A stretch of DNA of 5,756 bases from JBDSTW01 sp039914705 (GCA_039914705.1 JBDSOT010000060.1:1-5756); one strand, 5' to 3'; positions 1 to 5,472 are shown, counted from the stretch's first letter. The notes: a model not told the origin generated them from the sequence alone. Made by a program: numbers and translations.

Positions 1-408
1 CAGCCGCGCAGTTGGTCGGAGACTGGCGCGCTCCAGGGTGAGATCAACTTCGATGCAGGCAGCGACACCCAAGGCCCTCTCGATATCGGCGTGAGTTTAG
101 TGCGCCCAACGCCTGCTAACACTTCTACTCAACGTGCCGAACAACGCATCATAGTAACGGGTGATGGTGATTTCGTGTCGAACACCTACCTTGGCAATGG
201 GGACAATCTGAACCTGGGGCTTAATATCGTTAACTGGTTAAGCCACGATGACAAACTGATCGCCATTCGCGCAACTACTGCGCCGGACACCGCGCTCAAT
301 TTATCGTACATTACTTCTTTGTTAGTCGGTTTCGGATTTTTATTCGCCCTGCCAATCGCCCTGCTCGGCACTGGATTAACCATCTGGCTGAGACGGCGCA
401 AGCGTTAA
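1..408 (+). CDS. GldG-type ABC transporter auxiliary protein, C-terminal fragment
   Basis: The reading frame is open from the first base, so this is the last 135 residues of a longer gene whose start lies outside the window. The visible part carries a block reading VTGDGDFVSNTYLGNGDN followed by LGLNIVNWLSHDD, which is typical of the C-terminal region of GldG-like (ABC_transp_aux) proteins of the 'gliding motility' class of ABC transporters. After it comes one hydrophobic segment (about residues 104-129 of the fragment), then a positively charged RRRKR tail, so the domain is probably exported and held in the inner membrane with the tail in the cytoplasm. In non-gliding proteobacteria these proteins occur with an ATPase, a permease and a DUF4340 protein; the next gene is DUF4340, which supports the call. 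The transported substrate is not known. An internal ATG at 91 is not the real start, because the frame and the homology continue upstream of it. Confidence 0.85.
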   Translation, partial: QPRSWSETGALQGEINFDAGSDTQGPLDIGVSLVRPTPANTSTQRAEQRIIVTGDGDFVSNTYLGNGDNLNLGLNIVNWLSHDDKLIAIRATTAPDTALNLSYITSLLVGFGFLFALPIALLGTGLTIWLRRRKR

Positions 409-435
409 CCTGCCCGTGCCTGATTTCCTTACATT

Positions 436-1326
436 ATGAATTCGCGCGTACTGCTCAATCTTGGTCTGCTCGTACTCGCCGCCATTGCCGGTCTGGTCAT
501 GGTGTATCTGCCCGGCCTGGAAAAGCCCGCGACACCGATTGCGTTGACCTCACTTAAACCCGCTCAGGTTACGCACATTCTGATGCAGCGCACTGGCCAG
601 GCGGATATTAGACTGGTTAAACAACAACAGGGCTGGTTTATGACGGCACCTCTCACCTTGTCCGCCAACACGGCGAGTGTGGATTCTTTACTGGAACTCG
701 CGCAGATCGAGAGTCAGCAGCAATTTAACGCGCGCGCGCAGGATCTCGGCAAATTCAATGTTGCCGAGCCGCGCGTGCGCGTGCGCCTGAACGATGAGGA
801 AATCGCCTTCGGCGGCACTGAGCCGCTTCAGCAACGGCGCTATGTACTGGTAAACAACACCGTGCACCTCATTAACGAGGTGGTCTATGACAGTCTACTG
901 AGCGCACCTACAGTGTGGGTCAGCAGCGCGTTGCTGCCGCCTGCCAGCCAGCTATCCAGCATCGAACTGCCCGGTATTACGCTATTCAAACAATCTAATG
1001 GCAGTTGGAAATTAACGCCTCCGCAAAATAATATTTCGAGTGACACCATCAATAGCCTGGTTGACGAGTGGACGCACGCCCAAGCCCAGCAGGTAAAGCC
1101 TTACACCACAGGCACGGCGCACGGCAAGGTGTTGCTGCATTTACAATCATCGAAAAACCCCATCAGCTTTGACATACAGGCGCGCACGCCCGAACTGATT
1201 TTGGCGCGGCCTGATTTGGGCGTTCAGTACCATCTGCCTGCGGAGCTTAGTGATCGGCTATTGAAGATGCCGGCACCGGCTGTCTCAAGCGAAGCGGGTG
1301 ATGAAACATTACCGCACACGCATTGA
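436..1326 (+). CDS. DUF4340 domain-containing membrane-anchored protein
   Basis: This 296-residue protein begins with a short polar end and one strongly hydrophobic segment (about residues 5-26, LLNLGLLVLAAIAGLVMVYL), read as an uncleaved membrane anchor. The rest is soluble and likely periplasmic. The pattern 'LKPAQVTHILMQR ... WFMTAPL ... ANTASVDSLLELAQIES' followed by 'FNVAEPRVRVRL' and 'FGGTEPLQQRRYVLVNN' is the typical course of DUF4340 proteins, which have no assigned biochemical activity. It starts 27 bp after the GldG-like gene, so the two are probably cotranscribed and belong to the same ABC system. An in-frame TGA at 421-423 limits the start, and the ATG at 436 places the hydrophobic anchor correctly. 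No Shine-Dalgarno sequence is visible before it, which suggests translation coupled to the upstream gene. The family is fairly certain; the function is unknown. Confidence 0.85.
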   Translation: MNSRVLLNLGLLVLAAIAGLVMVYLPGLEKPATPIALTSLKPAQVTHILMQRTGQADIRLVKQQQGWFMTAPLTLSANTASVDSLLELAQIESQQQFNARAQDLGKFNVAEPRVRVRLNDEEIAFGGTEPLQQRRYVLVNNTVHLINEVVYDSLLSAPTVWVSSALLPPASQLSSIELPGITLFKQSNGSWKLTPPQNNISSDTINSLVDEWTHAQAQQVKPYTTGTAHGKVLLHLQSSKNPISFDIQARTPELILARPDLGVQYHLPAELSDRLLKMPAPAVSSEAGDETLPHTH

Positions 1327-1343
1327 TATTCTGGCTGTGTCTT

Positions 1344-1361
1344 TTACTCATCTCTGAGTAA
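1344..1361 (+). promoter_or_regulatory. Small hairpin just upstream of mutM
   Basis: TTACTCA (1344-1350) and TGAGTAA (1355-1361) form a perfect 7-bp inverted repeat with loop TCTC, followed by TTTT. The hairpin lies between the DUF4340 stop and the mutM ATG at 1369. It is AT-rich and short, so as a terminator it would be weak. It holds the only purine-rich stretch that might serve as a mutM ribosome binding site (TGAG at 1355-1358), so it could also lower mutM translation. The structure is directly visible; either role is inference. Confidence 0.3.
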
Positions 1362-1368
1362 TTTTAAT

Positions 1369-2184
1369 ATGCCAGAACTGCCCGAGGTAGAGACCACGCG
1401 CCGAGGCATCGCCACTCGCCTCGTAGGCAAAAAGGTTGTGCGCGTGATCGTGCGTGAGCCGCGTCTGCGCTGGCCGATTCCTCAAGAACTGGCCTTGCAA
1501 TTGCCCGGAAATATTTTTAGCGCGGTAGAACGGCGCGCGAAATATTTGATGTTGAAGACTCCCGCCGGATGCCTGATTGCGCACCTTGGGATGTCGGGCA
1601 GCCTGCGCATCTTTCCTGCAACGGCCCCGCTCACGAAACATGATCATGCGGATATCGTGCTCGACAATAACACTTGTCTGCGCCTGCACGATCCACGCCG
1701 CTTCGGCGCACTACTGTGGACCAATAAAAATCCGCTCCAGCATCCGCTCTTGATCAATCTCGGCCCGGAACCGCTGGAAGCCGACTTCAATGGTGCCTAT
1801 CTCTACCGGCAATCACGCGGACGTTCAGTGGCTGTAAAAAATTTAATCATGGACAGCCGGATCGTAGCGGGCGTTGGGAATATTTACGCGAGCGAGGCCT
1901 TGTTTACGGCGGGTATCCACCCCGCACGCGCCGCTGGGCGTATTTCCCGGCAGCGTTACGAACTACTCTCTCAAGCTATTAAACAGGTGCTTAACGCAGC
2001 TCTTGAGCAAGGTGGGACAACGTTGCGGGATTATTATGCGAGCGACGGCAAGGCGGGATATTTCAAACAGCAGTTGAAGGTTTACGGGCGTGCAGAACAG
2101 CCGTGCATTACCTGCAAGCTGCCCGTGCGGCTAATCAGGCAAGGACAACGTTCGAGCTATTACTGCAAATATTGTCAACGCTAA
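1369..2184 (+). CDS. mutM: Formamidopyrimidine-DNA glycosylase (Fpg/MutM)
   Basis: This is the base-excision repair enzyme that removes 8-oxoguanine and formamidopyrimidines from DNA and then cuts the strand by beta,delta-elimination. The 271 residues match the usual length (269 in E. coli). The N-terminus MPELPEVETTRRGI supplies the catalytic proline (Pro1 after Met removal) and the adjacent glutamate. The conserved lysine is K58 in RRAKYL. The intercalating or void-filling residues appear as M75 in HLGMSG and R111-F112 in HDPRRFG. The helix-two-turn-helix region includes MDSRIVAGVGNIYASE (161-176). A C-terminal zinc finger has all four cysteines, C246, C249, C266 and C269, with the damage-contacting arginine at about R261 in GQRSSYYC. 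Nothing essential is missing. The gene is 42 bp after the DUF4340 gene on the same strand and ends at a strong terminator. No strong ribosome binding site is visible. Confidence 0.98.
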   Translation: MPELPEVETTRRGIATRLVGKKVVRVIVREPRLRWPIPQELALQLPGNIFSAVERRAKYLMLKTPAGCLIAHLGMSGSLRIFPATAPLTKHDHADIVLDNNTCLRLHDPRRFGALLWTNKNPLQHPLLINLGPEPLEADFNGAYLYRQSRGRSVAVKNLIMDSRIVAGVGNIYASEALFTAGIHPARAAGRISRQRYELLSQAIKQVLNAALEQGGTTLRDYYASDGKAGYFKQQLKVYGRAEQPCITCKLPVRLIRQGQRSSYYCKYCQR

Positions 2185-2203
2185 GCCAATAGGAAATTGA
2201 GGC

Positions 2204-2246
2204 AAAAAAATACTCAGTCTGCCTTTCGGCAGACTGAGCGTTTTTT
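2204..2246. terminator. Bidirectional intrinsic terminator between mutM and the cold-shock gene
   Basis: A perfect 11-bp stem, CTCAGTCTGCC (2213-2223) with GGCAGACTGAG (2228-2238), closes on a 4-base loop that reads TTTC on + and GAAA (a GNRA tetraloop) on -. A run of seven A (2204-2210) precedes it and six T (2241-2246) follow it, so each strand has a hairpin followed by a U-tract. It lies 19 bp after the mutM stop and 15 bp after the stop of the convergent cold-shock gene, so it can end both transcripts. Confidence 0.93.
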
Positions 2247-2261
2247 AAACGTGAAGACTAA

Positions 2262-2468
2262 TTACTTGGAGGGCAGAACCTTGGTGGCCTGCATTCCCTT
2301 GGGGCCGCGTGTGGCTTCGAATTCCACTTGCTGGCCTTCGGTCAGTGACTTGAAGCCATCACCCTGTACCGTGGAAAAATGGACGAACACATCATCGCTG
2401 CCGTCAGTGGGGGAGATAAAGCCAAAACCTTTGGCGTCGTTGAACCATTTAACTGTACCACTTTGCAT
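2262..2468 (-). CDS. CspA-family cold-shock protein
   Basis: This 68-residue single cold-shock domain protein is a small OB-fold RNA/ssDNA-binding protein, acting in the family as an RNA chaperone in the cytoplasm. It has the standard start SGTVKWFN, RNP1 motif KGFGFI (13-18) and RNP2 motif VFVHF (27-31), followed by the usual GQQVEFEATRGPKGMQATKV tail; its length is normal for the family. A good ribosome binding site, AGAGGTG (2480-2474 on the - strand), sits 5 nt before the ATG. Its own promoter and a long leader are predicted just downstream of epmA, and a strong terminator lies 15 bp after the stop, so it looks like a single-gene transcript, possibly with read-through from efp-epmA. Which Csp paralogue it is, and whether it is cold-induced or constitutive, cannot be told from the protein, so no symbol is given. 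Confidence 0.96.
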   Translation of the reverse strand: MQSGTVKWFNDAKGFGFISPTDGSDDVFVHFSTVQGDGFKSLTEGQQVEFEATRGPKGMQATKVLPSK

Positions 2469-2640
2469 ATAAACACCTCTTTATCGTAAAACACTAGGGT
2501 TACTTTGGGATTAAACATTGCTGAAGGAACACGATCAAAGGTGGGGTACAGCCTCGCACTGCGGCAGGGGGTACGACAACCAACGGATACGGCAACTTCA
2601 AGCACCTCACGTCTTAATAGCGTGGTAAAACTGATGCTAC
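2469..2640 (-). promoter_or_regulatory. Long structured 5' leader of the cold-shock gene, with anti-Shine-Dalgarno
   Basis: If transcription starts near 2640, the leader is about 172 nt, similar to the long leader of E. coli cspA. Three foldable parts are visible in transcript order. First, ACCACG (2626-2621) pairs with CGT-GA-GGT (2611-2604) around a 9-nt loop. Second, two GTAC blocks (2574-2571 and 2549-2546) enclose GCCGC (2565-2561) pairing with GC-GA-GGC (2557-2551). Third, CACCTTTGATCG (2543-2532) can pair with CGATAAAGAGGTG (2486-2474), which contains the ribosome binding site. That last pairing gives 7 pairs (one G-U), a small internal loop and 4 more pairs. The complementarity is seen; a thermosensor role is inference. 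Apart from this leader I see no gene in the stretch. Confidence 0.55.
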
Positions 2641-2646
2641 AGAAAG

Positions 2647-2675
2647 CTTTTAGACAATACAAGCCCTTGAGTCAA
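2647..2675 (-). promoter_or_regulatory. Predicted sigma70 promoter of the cold-shock gene
   Basis: On the - strand, TTGACT (2675-2670, 5 of 6 to consensus) is followed after 17 bp by TAAAAG (2652-2647, 4 of 6). The pair lies 13 bp downstream of the epmA stop, and transcription would start near 2640. The spacing is optimal and the -35 is good; the -10 is mediocre. Confidence 0.6.
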
Positions 2676-2688
2676 TAAATCGGCAAAT

Positions 2689-3684
2689 CTAGGCCCGATC
2701 AATAGGAAACGCCAGTACTTCACGCAATTCGATGGCACCGGCCGCCAGCATAATCAGGCGATCAAGCCCCACCGCAACCCCGGCACAATCCGGCAGACCA
2801 TGCCCCAGGGCCGCCAGCAGATGTTTATCCAAGGGCGTGTCGGTGGCCTGTAAGGCGCGCCGCCTGGCCCTGTCCTGTTCGAAGCGCTGGTGTTGCTCGG
2901 CGCTATCGGACAGCTCATGGTAACCGCTCGCGAGTTCAATACCATTAATATATAGCTCGAAACGCTCGGCCACGTCAGGCTCCGGAGGATTATGTTTAAT
3001 CCTGGCCAGGGCCGCCTGCGAGGCGGGGTAATCATACAGAAAACACAATCGTCCGTGGCCCAGGCGCGGCTCCACACTATGCGACAACAGCAACTCCAGC
3101 CAGGTATCGCGGTCATTATCATCCAGCCCGGACGTCACAATACCTTGTGCATCCGCGCATGCGCGCAACTCCGCAATCGAGGCACGGTCAATATCGACTT
3201 TCACATAACGCAAAAAGGCATCACGGTAACTGATTCGCTCAGTTGATTTATCGGTGAGGACATCAGCCAATAAACCCGACACCAGTAATTCAACCTCATC
3301 CATGAGAGCGTACTGATCAAAACCCGGGCGATACCATTCCAGCAGGGTAAATTCGGGGTTATGCAGACGTCCCGCCTCGCCGTTACGGAAGGCCTTACAA
3401 ATCTGGTAAATCGGCCCGCTGCCGGCGGCCAGCAGCCGTTTCATGGCGAATTCCGGCGAGGTTTGTAGAAACAGGTCGCGTCCGTGCGGTGCAAAGGGGC
3501 CGCTATAATGCGTAGTCAGGCTTTGTAAATGAGGCGCTGTCGCCGCACCGGCAGATAGCAACGGCGTCTCGACTTCCAGCACGCCGCGCGCCGCAAAAAA
3601 ACTGCGTATTTCAGCGAGTATGCGGGCGCGCGCTTGCAGGTTTTCATGCGGCGCAGTTGGACGCCAATCAGTTTCAGGTTTCAA
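2689..3684 (-). CDS. epmA: EF-P--(R)-beta-lysine ligase EpmA (PoxA/GenX/YjeA)
   Basis: EpmA is a shortened class II lysyl-tRNA synthetase paralogue that lacks the anticodon-binding domain. It activates (R)-beta-lysine with ATP and joins it to Lys34 of EF-P. The 331 residues (325 in E. coli) make only the catalytic domain. Motif 1 lies around GVLEVETP (34-41), motif 2 in FRNGEAGRLHNPEFTLLEWYR (start 99), and motif 3 in GVAVGLDRLIML (302-313). The residue equivalent to E. coli Ala298, which distinguishes EpmA from the glycine of LysRS, is A304 in the alignment from the C-terminus. IELASGYHELSD (249-260) and the FPIDRA end also fit EpmA. The start is TTG (3684-3682): an in-frame stop lies four codons upstream, no other start is near, and the homology with E. 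coli EpmA begins within the first ten codons. No clear ribosome binding site is seen. It is downstream of efp on the same strand, separated by an inverted REP pair. Confidence 0.96.
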   Translation of the reverse strand: MKPETDWRPTAPHENLQARARILAEIRSFFAARGVLEVETPLLSAGAATAPHLQSLTTHYSGPFAPHGRDLFLQTSPEFAMKRLLAAGSGPIYQICKAFRNGEAGRLHNPEFTLLEWYRPGFDQYALMDEVELLVSGLLADVLTDKSTERISYRDAFLRYVKVDIDRASIAELRACADAQGIVTSGLDDNDRDTWLELLLSHSVEPRLGHGRLCFLYDYPASQAALARIKHNPPEPDVAERFELYINGIELASGYHELSDSAEQHQRFEQDRARRRALQATDTPLDKHLLAALGHGLPDCAGVAVGLDRLIMLAAGAIELREVLAFPIDRA

Positions 3685-3743
3685 ATGGATTATTTAAGCT
3701 CAAGGTTTACTAGTCCCGAAGACGCGCCGGGCATCGCAAAATA

Positions 3744-3778
3744 TAGGTCGGGTTAGCCCAACAGGGCGTAACCCGACA
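3744..3778 (+). repeat. REP-like palindromic unit A
   Basis: GTCGGGTTA (3747-3755) pairs with TAACCCGAC (3769-3777). Inside, GCCC (3756-3759) pairs with GGGC (3764-3767) around loop AACA, giving a 13-bp stem with one bulged G (3768). Read on the - strand, the hairpin is followed by TATATTTT, a weak U-tract. The outer arms equal those of unit B in opposite orientation, but the centre differs (CCCAACAGGGC here). Confidence 0.85.
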
Positions 3779-3802
3779 GACACAGCCCATGGTTAATTGA
3801 TG

Positions 3803-3832
3803 TGTCGGGTTACGCTACGCTAACCCGACCTA
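3803..3832 (-). repeat. REP-like palindromic unit B
   Basis: GTCGGGTTA (3804-3812) pairs with TAACCCGAC (3821-3829) around the loop CGCTACGC (3813-3820). Read on the - strand it is TAGGTCGGGTTAGCG, then TAGCGTAACCCGACA, which I recall as the more usual form of this repeat family. It ends 5 bp from the efp stop codon. Confidence 0.85.
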
Positions 3833-3837
3833 CTACT

Positions 3838-4407
3838 TCACTCCTTAGCCCGCGCCACGTAGTCGCCGGTGCGCGTATCAATCCTGAGCAGGTCACCAAT
3901 CTCCACGAACAAGGGCACGCGTACTACCGCACCGGTCTCCAGCGTTGCCGGCTTACCACCACCGCCCGAGGTATCGCCGCGCAATCCCGGATCCGTCTCG
4001 GTGACCTTCAGGATCACGAAATTGGGCGGAGTGATCGCCAAGGGTGTACCGTTCCACAACGTTACCGTGCATTTATCCTGTTCCTTGAGCCATTTTTTTG
4101 TCTCACCGACGGCATTGCTCTCTGCGGCATGCTGCTCAAAGGTATCGGGTGCCATGAAATGCCAAAACTCGCCATCGCAATAGAGATATTGCATTTCGGT
4201 ATCCACAATATCCGCACCTTCCAGCGTATCGCCGGATTTAAAGGTGCGCTCGATGACGCGCCCCGTCTTTAGGTTACGAATCTTGACGCGGTTAAACGCC
4301 TGACCCTTGCCGGGTTTGACAAATTCGTTTTCGACGATGGCACACGGATAGCCGTCCATCATCACCTTGAGACCGCCCTTGAATTCATTAGTACTAAAGG
4401 TAGCCAT
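3838..4407 (-). CDS. efp: Translation elongation factor P
   Basis: EF-P binds the ribosome between the P and E sites and promotes peptide bond formation at consecutive prolines. The 189-residue protein matches the E. coli protein (188) almost without gaps. It has an N-terminal KOW-like domain (about 1-64), a central OB domain (about 67-125, with YLYCDGEFWHFM) and a C-terminal OB domain (about 128-187, with the signature GDTSGGGGKPATLETGAVVRVPLFV). The modified lysine is present: K34 in VKPGKGQAF, the form used by EpmA/EpmB, rather than the arginine of the EarP system. That agrees with epmA and epmB flanking the gene. A strong ribosome binding site, GAGGA (4416-4412), lies 4 nt before the ATG. 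The predicted start of transcription near 4418 would give a very short leader. The gene is followed within 5 bp by the inverted REP pair. Confidence 0.98.
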   Translation of the reverse strand: MATFSTNEFKGGLKVMMDGYPCAIVENEFVKPGKGQAFNRVKIRNLKTGRVIERTFKSGDTLEGADIVDTEMQYLYCDGEFWHFMAPDTFEQHAAESNAVGETKKWLKEQDKCTVTLWNGTPLAITPPNFVILKVTETDPGLRGDTSGGGGKPATLETGAVVRVPLFVEIGDLLRIDTRTGDYVARAKE

Positions 4408-4421
4408 TTCATCCTCATTCT

Positions 4422-4435
4422 GGGACTATAATCCC
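4422..4435. promoter_or_regulatory. Divergent efp/epmB promoter with overlapping -10 elements
   Basis: The segment GGGACTATAATCCC is a near palindrome (one mismatched pair) holding a perfect TATAAT (4427-4432) on the + strand and TATAGT (4430-4425, 5 of 6) on the - strand. Predicted start sites are near 4439 for epmB and near 4418 for efp. No good -35 hexamer is visible at 16-18 bp on either strand, so an activator or other contacts may be needed. The -10 match is seen; promoter activity is inferred. Confidence 0.5.
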
Positions 4436-4438
4436 GCT

Positions 4439-4462
4439 ATGAAATTAAAAACTTGCGTATGA
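4439..4462 (+). other. Possible 7-codon upstream ORF overlapping the epmB start
   Basis: ATG at 4439 opens a reading frame MKLKTCV whose TGA stop (4460-4462) overlaps the preferred epmB ATG (4459-4461) as ATGA. The ATG falls 7 bp after the predicted -10, so the transcript might begin at or next to it and be leaderless. No ribosome binding site is present. A short ORF like this can occur by chance, so the entry is tentative. Confidence 0.2.
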
Positions 4463-5472
4463 TACCCCTAAGTTCAGCGTCTTGGCAGGCCGCCGCCTGG
4501 CAGGCCGAATTGGCCCAGGCAATCAGTGACCCCGCTGACTTGCTGACCACTCTGGAATTAGCCCCCGAGCTGTTGCCGCCAGCCCTTGCCTCGGCAAAGG
4601 ATTTCTCGCTGCGGGTGCCGCGCGGGTATGTGGCGCGCATGCAGAAAGGCAATCCGCACGACCCCCTGCTGCGCCAGGTGCTGCCCGTGGGCGAAGAACG
4701 GTTTATTGTGCCCGGTTTCACTGACGATGCGGTCGGCGACCTTGCCGCCATGACCGTCCCCGGATTGCTGCATAAATATCACGGCCGCGTATTGCTGGTC
4801 ACCACCGGGGCCTGCGCTGTTCACTGCCGCTATTGTTTTCGCCGCCATTTCCCCTACTCCAGCGCCAATCCGGGCGCACAACAATGGGCGGCGGCCATTG
4901 AGTATATCAGTGCGGATGCTAGCATACGCGAAGTGATCCTGAGTGGCGGAGATCCGCTTAGCCTGACTGATCAGCGTCTGCAATCATTGGTAAACCGCTT
5001 GGAAAGAATTTCTCATTTAAAATATTTACGCATCCATACCCGCCTGCCCATCGTATTACCCGAACGCGTTTATGATGGTTTGCTGAGTTGGCTGACGGGC
5101 ACGCGTCTAAAATCCATCATGGTCGTGCATGCCAATCATGCCAATGAAATTGACGACAGCGTGCGGCATGCCTTGTCACAGCTCACGGCGAGTGGCGTAA
5201 CATTATTGAACCAATCCGTGCTGCTACGGGGGGTAAATGACTCCGCTCAGGCATTGGTAGCATTGAGCGAGGCCTTATTCGATGCGGGGGTGACGCCGTA
5301 TTACCTGCATCTGCTGGACCGGGTAAATGGCGCTGCCCACTTCGAAGTCGCTGCGGCCCGCGCCTGCCAGATCATGGATCAACTGCGTGCATCACTACCG
5401 GGCTATTTAGTCCCGCGCCTGGTACGCGAGCAACCGGGAGAGAACTCCAAGCAGGCAGTGTTTTCCGCATAG
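4459..5472 (+). CDS. epmB: EF-P modification enzyme EpmB, lysine 2,3-aminomutase (YjeK)
   Basis: EpmB is a radical SAM and PLP enzyme that converts (S)-lysine into (R)-beta-lysine, the substrate EpmA then loads on EF-P. The radical SAM cluster motif CxxxCxxC is present as CAVHCRYC (C119, C123, C126 counted from the preferred ATG) in the family context GACAVHCRYCFRRHFPY. The SAM-binding GGDPLS motif, the HTRLPIVLPERV strand and the TLLNQSVLLRGVND and YYLHLLDRVNGAAHF blocks all follow E. coli EpmB. The PLP-binding lysine is probably K331 in PGENSKQAVF, aligned with the PGGGGK lysine of LAM. The 337 residues fit EpmB and lack the extra C-terminal part of the clostridial enzymes. Two starts are possible, TTG at 4453 and ATG at 4459. 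I prefer ATG, because related proteins commonly begin with MI just before the W-rich stretch; neither has a clear ribosome binding site. The gene diverges from efp. Confidence 0.96.
   Translation: MIPLSSASWQAAAWQAELAQAISDPADLLTTLELAPELLPPALASAKDFSLRVPRGYVARMQKGNPHDPLLRQVLPVGEERFIVPGFTDDAVGDLAAMTVPGLLHKYHGRVLLVTTGACAVHCRYCFRRHFPYSSANPGAQQWAAAIEYISADASIREVILSGGDPLSLTDQRLQSLVNRLERISHLKYLRIHTRLPIVLPERVYDGLLSWLTGTRLKSIMVVHANHANEIDDSVRHALSQLTASGVTLLNQSVLLRGVNDSAQALVALSEALFDAGVTPYYLHLLDRVNGAAHFEVAAARACQIMDQLRASLPGYLVPRLVREQPGENSKQAVFSA

Larger units (their letters stand above)
3744..3832. repeat. Inverted pair of REP-like units (BIME-like) between efp and epmA
   Basis: Two palindromic units face each other across about 24 bp, so the outer arms TAGGTCGGGTTAG (3744-3756) and CTAACCCGACCTA (3820-3832) are perfect reverse complements, as are the inner arms GTAACCCGACA (3768-3778) and TGTCGGGTTAC (3803-3813). 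From memory, the GTCGGGTTA...TAACCCGAC palindrome is a common dispersed intergenic repeat in proteobacterial genomes. It starts 5 bp after the efp stop, so it would lie in the efp 3' UTR and could stabilise the efp end or reduce transcription into epmA. Confidence 0.85.

Noticed and set aside
729..788. Alternating CG/GT runs (GCGCGTGCGCGTGCGC) as possible Z-DNA or repeat
   Set aside because: They are short, lie within the DUF4340 coding region and simply encode an Arg-Val-rich strand (RVRVRL).
1323..1351. TTGATA as a -35 for a mutM promoter
   Set aside because: The hexamer is 5 of 6 to consensus but no acceptable -10 lies 16-18 bp downstream, and the site overlaps the upstream stop codon.
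2197..2472. 91-residue + strand ORF across the cold-shock gene
   Set aside because: It is antisense to the clear CspA-family gene, starts within the terminator region and resembles no family I know.
2342..2662. 106-residue - strand ORF overlapping the cold-shock leader and gene start
   Set aside because: It overlaps the promoter, the structured leader and the first part of the cold-shock gene in another frame, has no family resemblance, and has no ribosome binding site that I can see.
3744..3832. CRISPR-like or IS-end interpretation of the repeated GTCGGGTTA arms
   Set aside because: There are only two units, in inverted orientation with palindromic arms, without regular spacers, transposase or target duplication; a REP pair explains them better.
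3802..4272. 156-residue + strand ORF inside efp
   Set aside because: It lies antisense to efp and starts in the REP-like repeat; it is a shadow of the conserved gene.
4558..4983. 141-residue - strand ORF inside epmB
   Set aside because: It is antisense to the radical SAM core of epmB, with cysteine and histidine content explained by the reverse frame.
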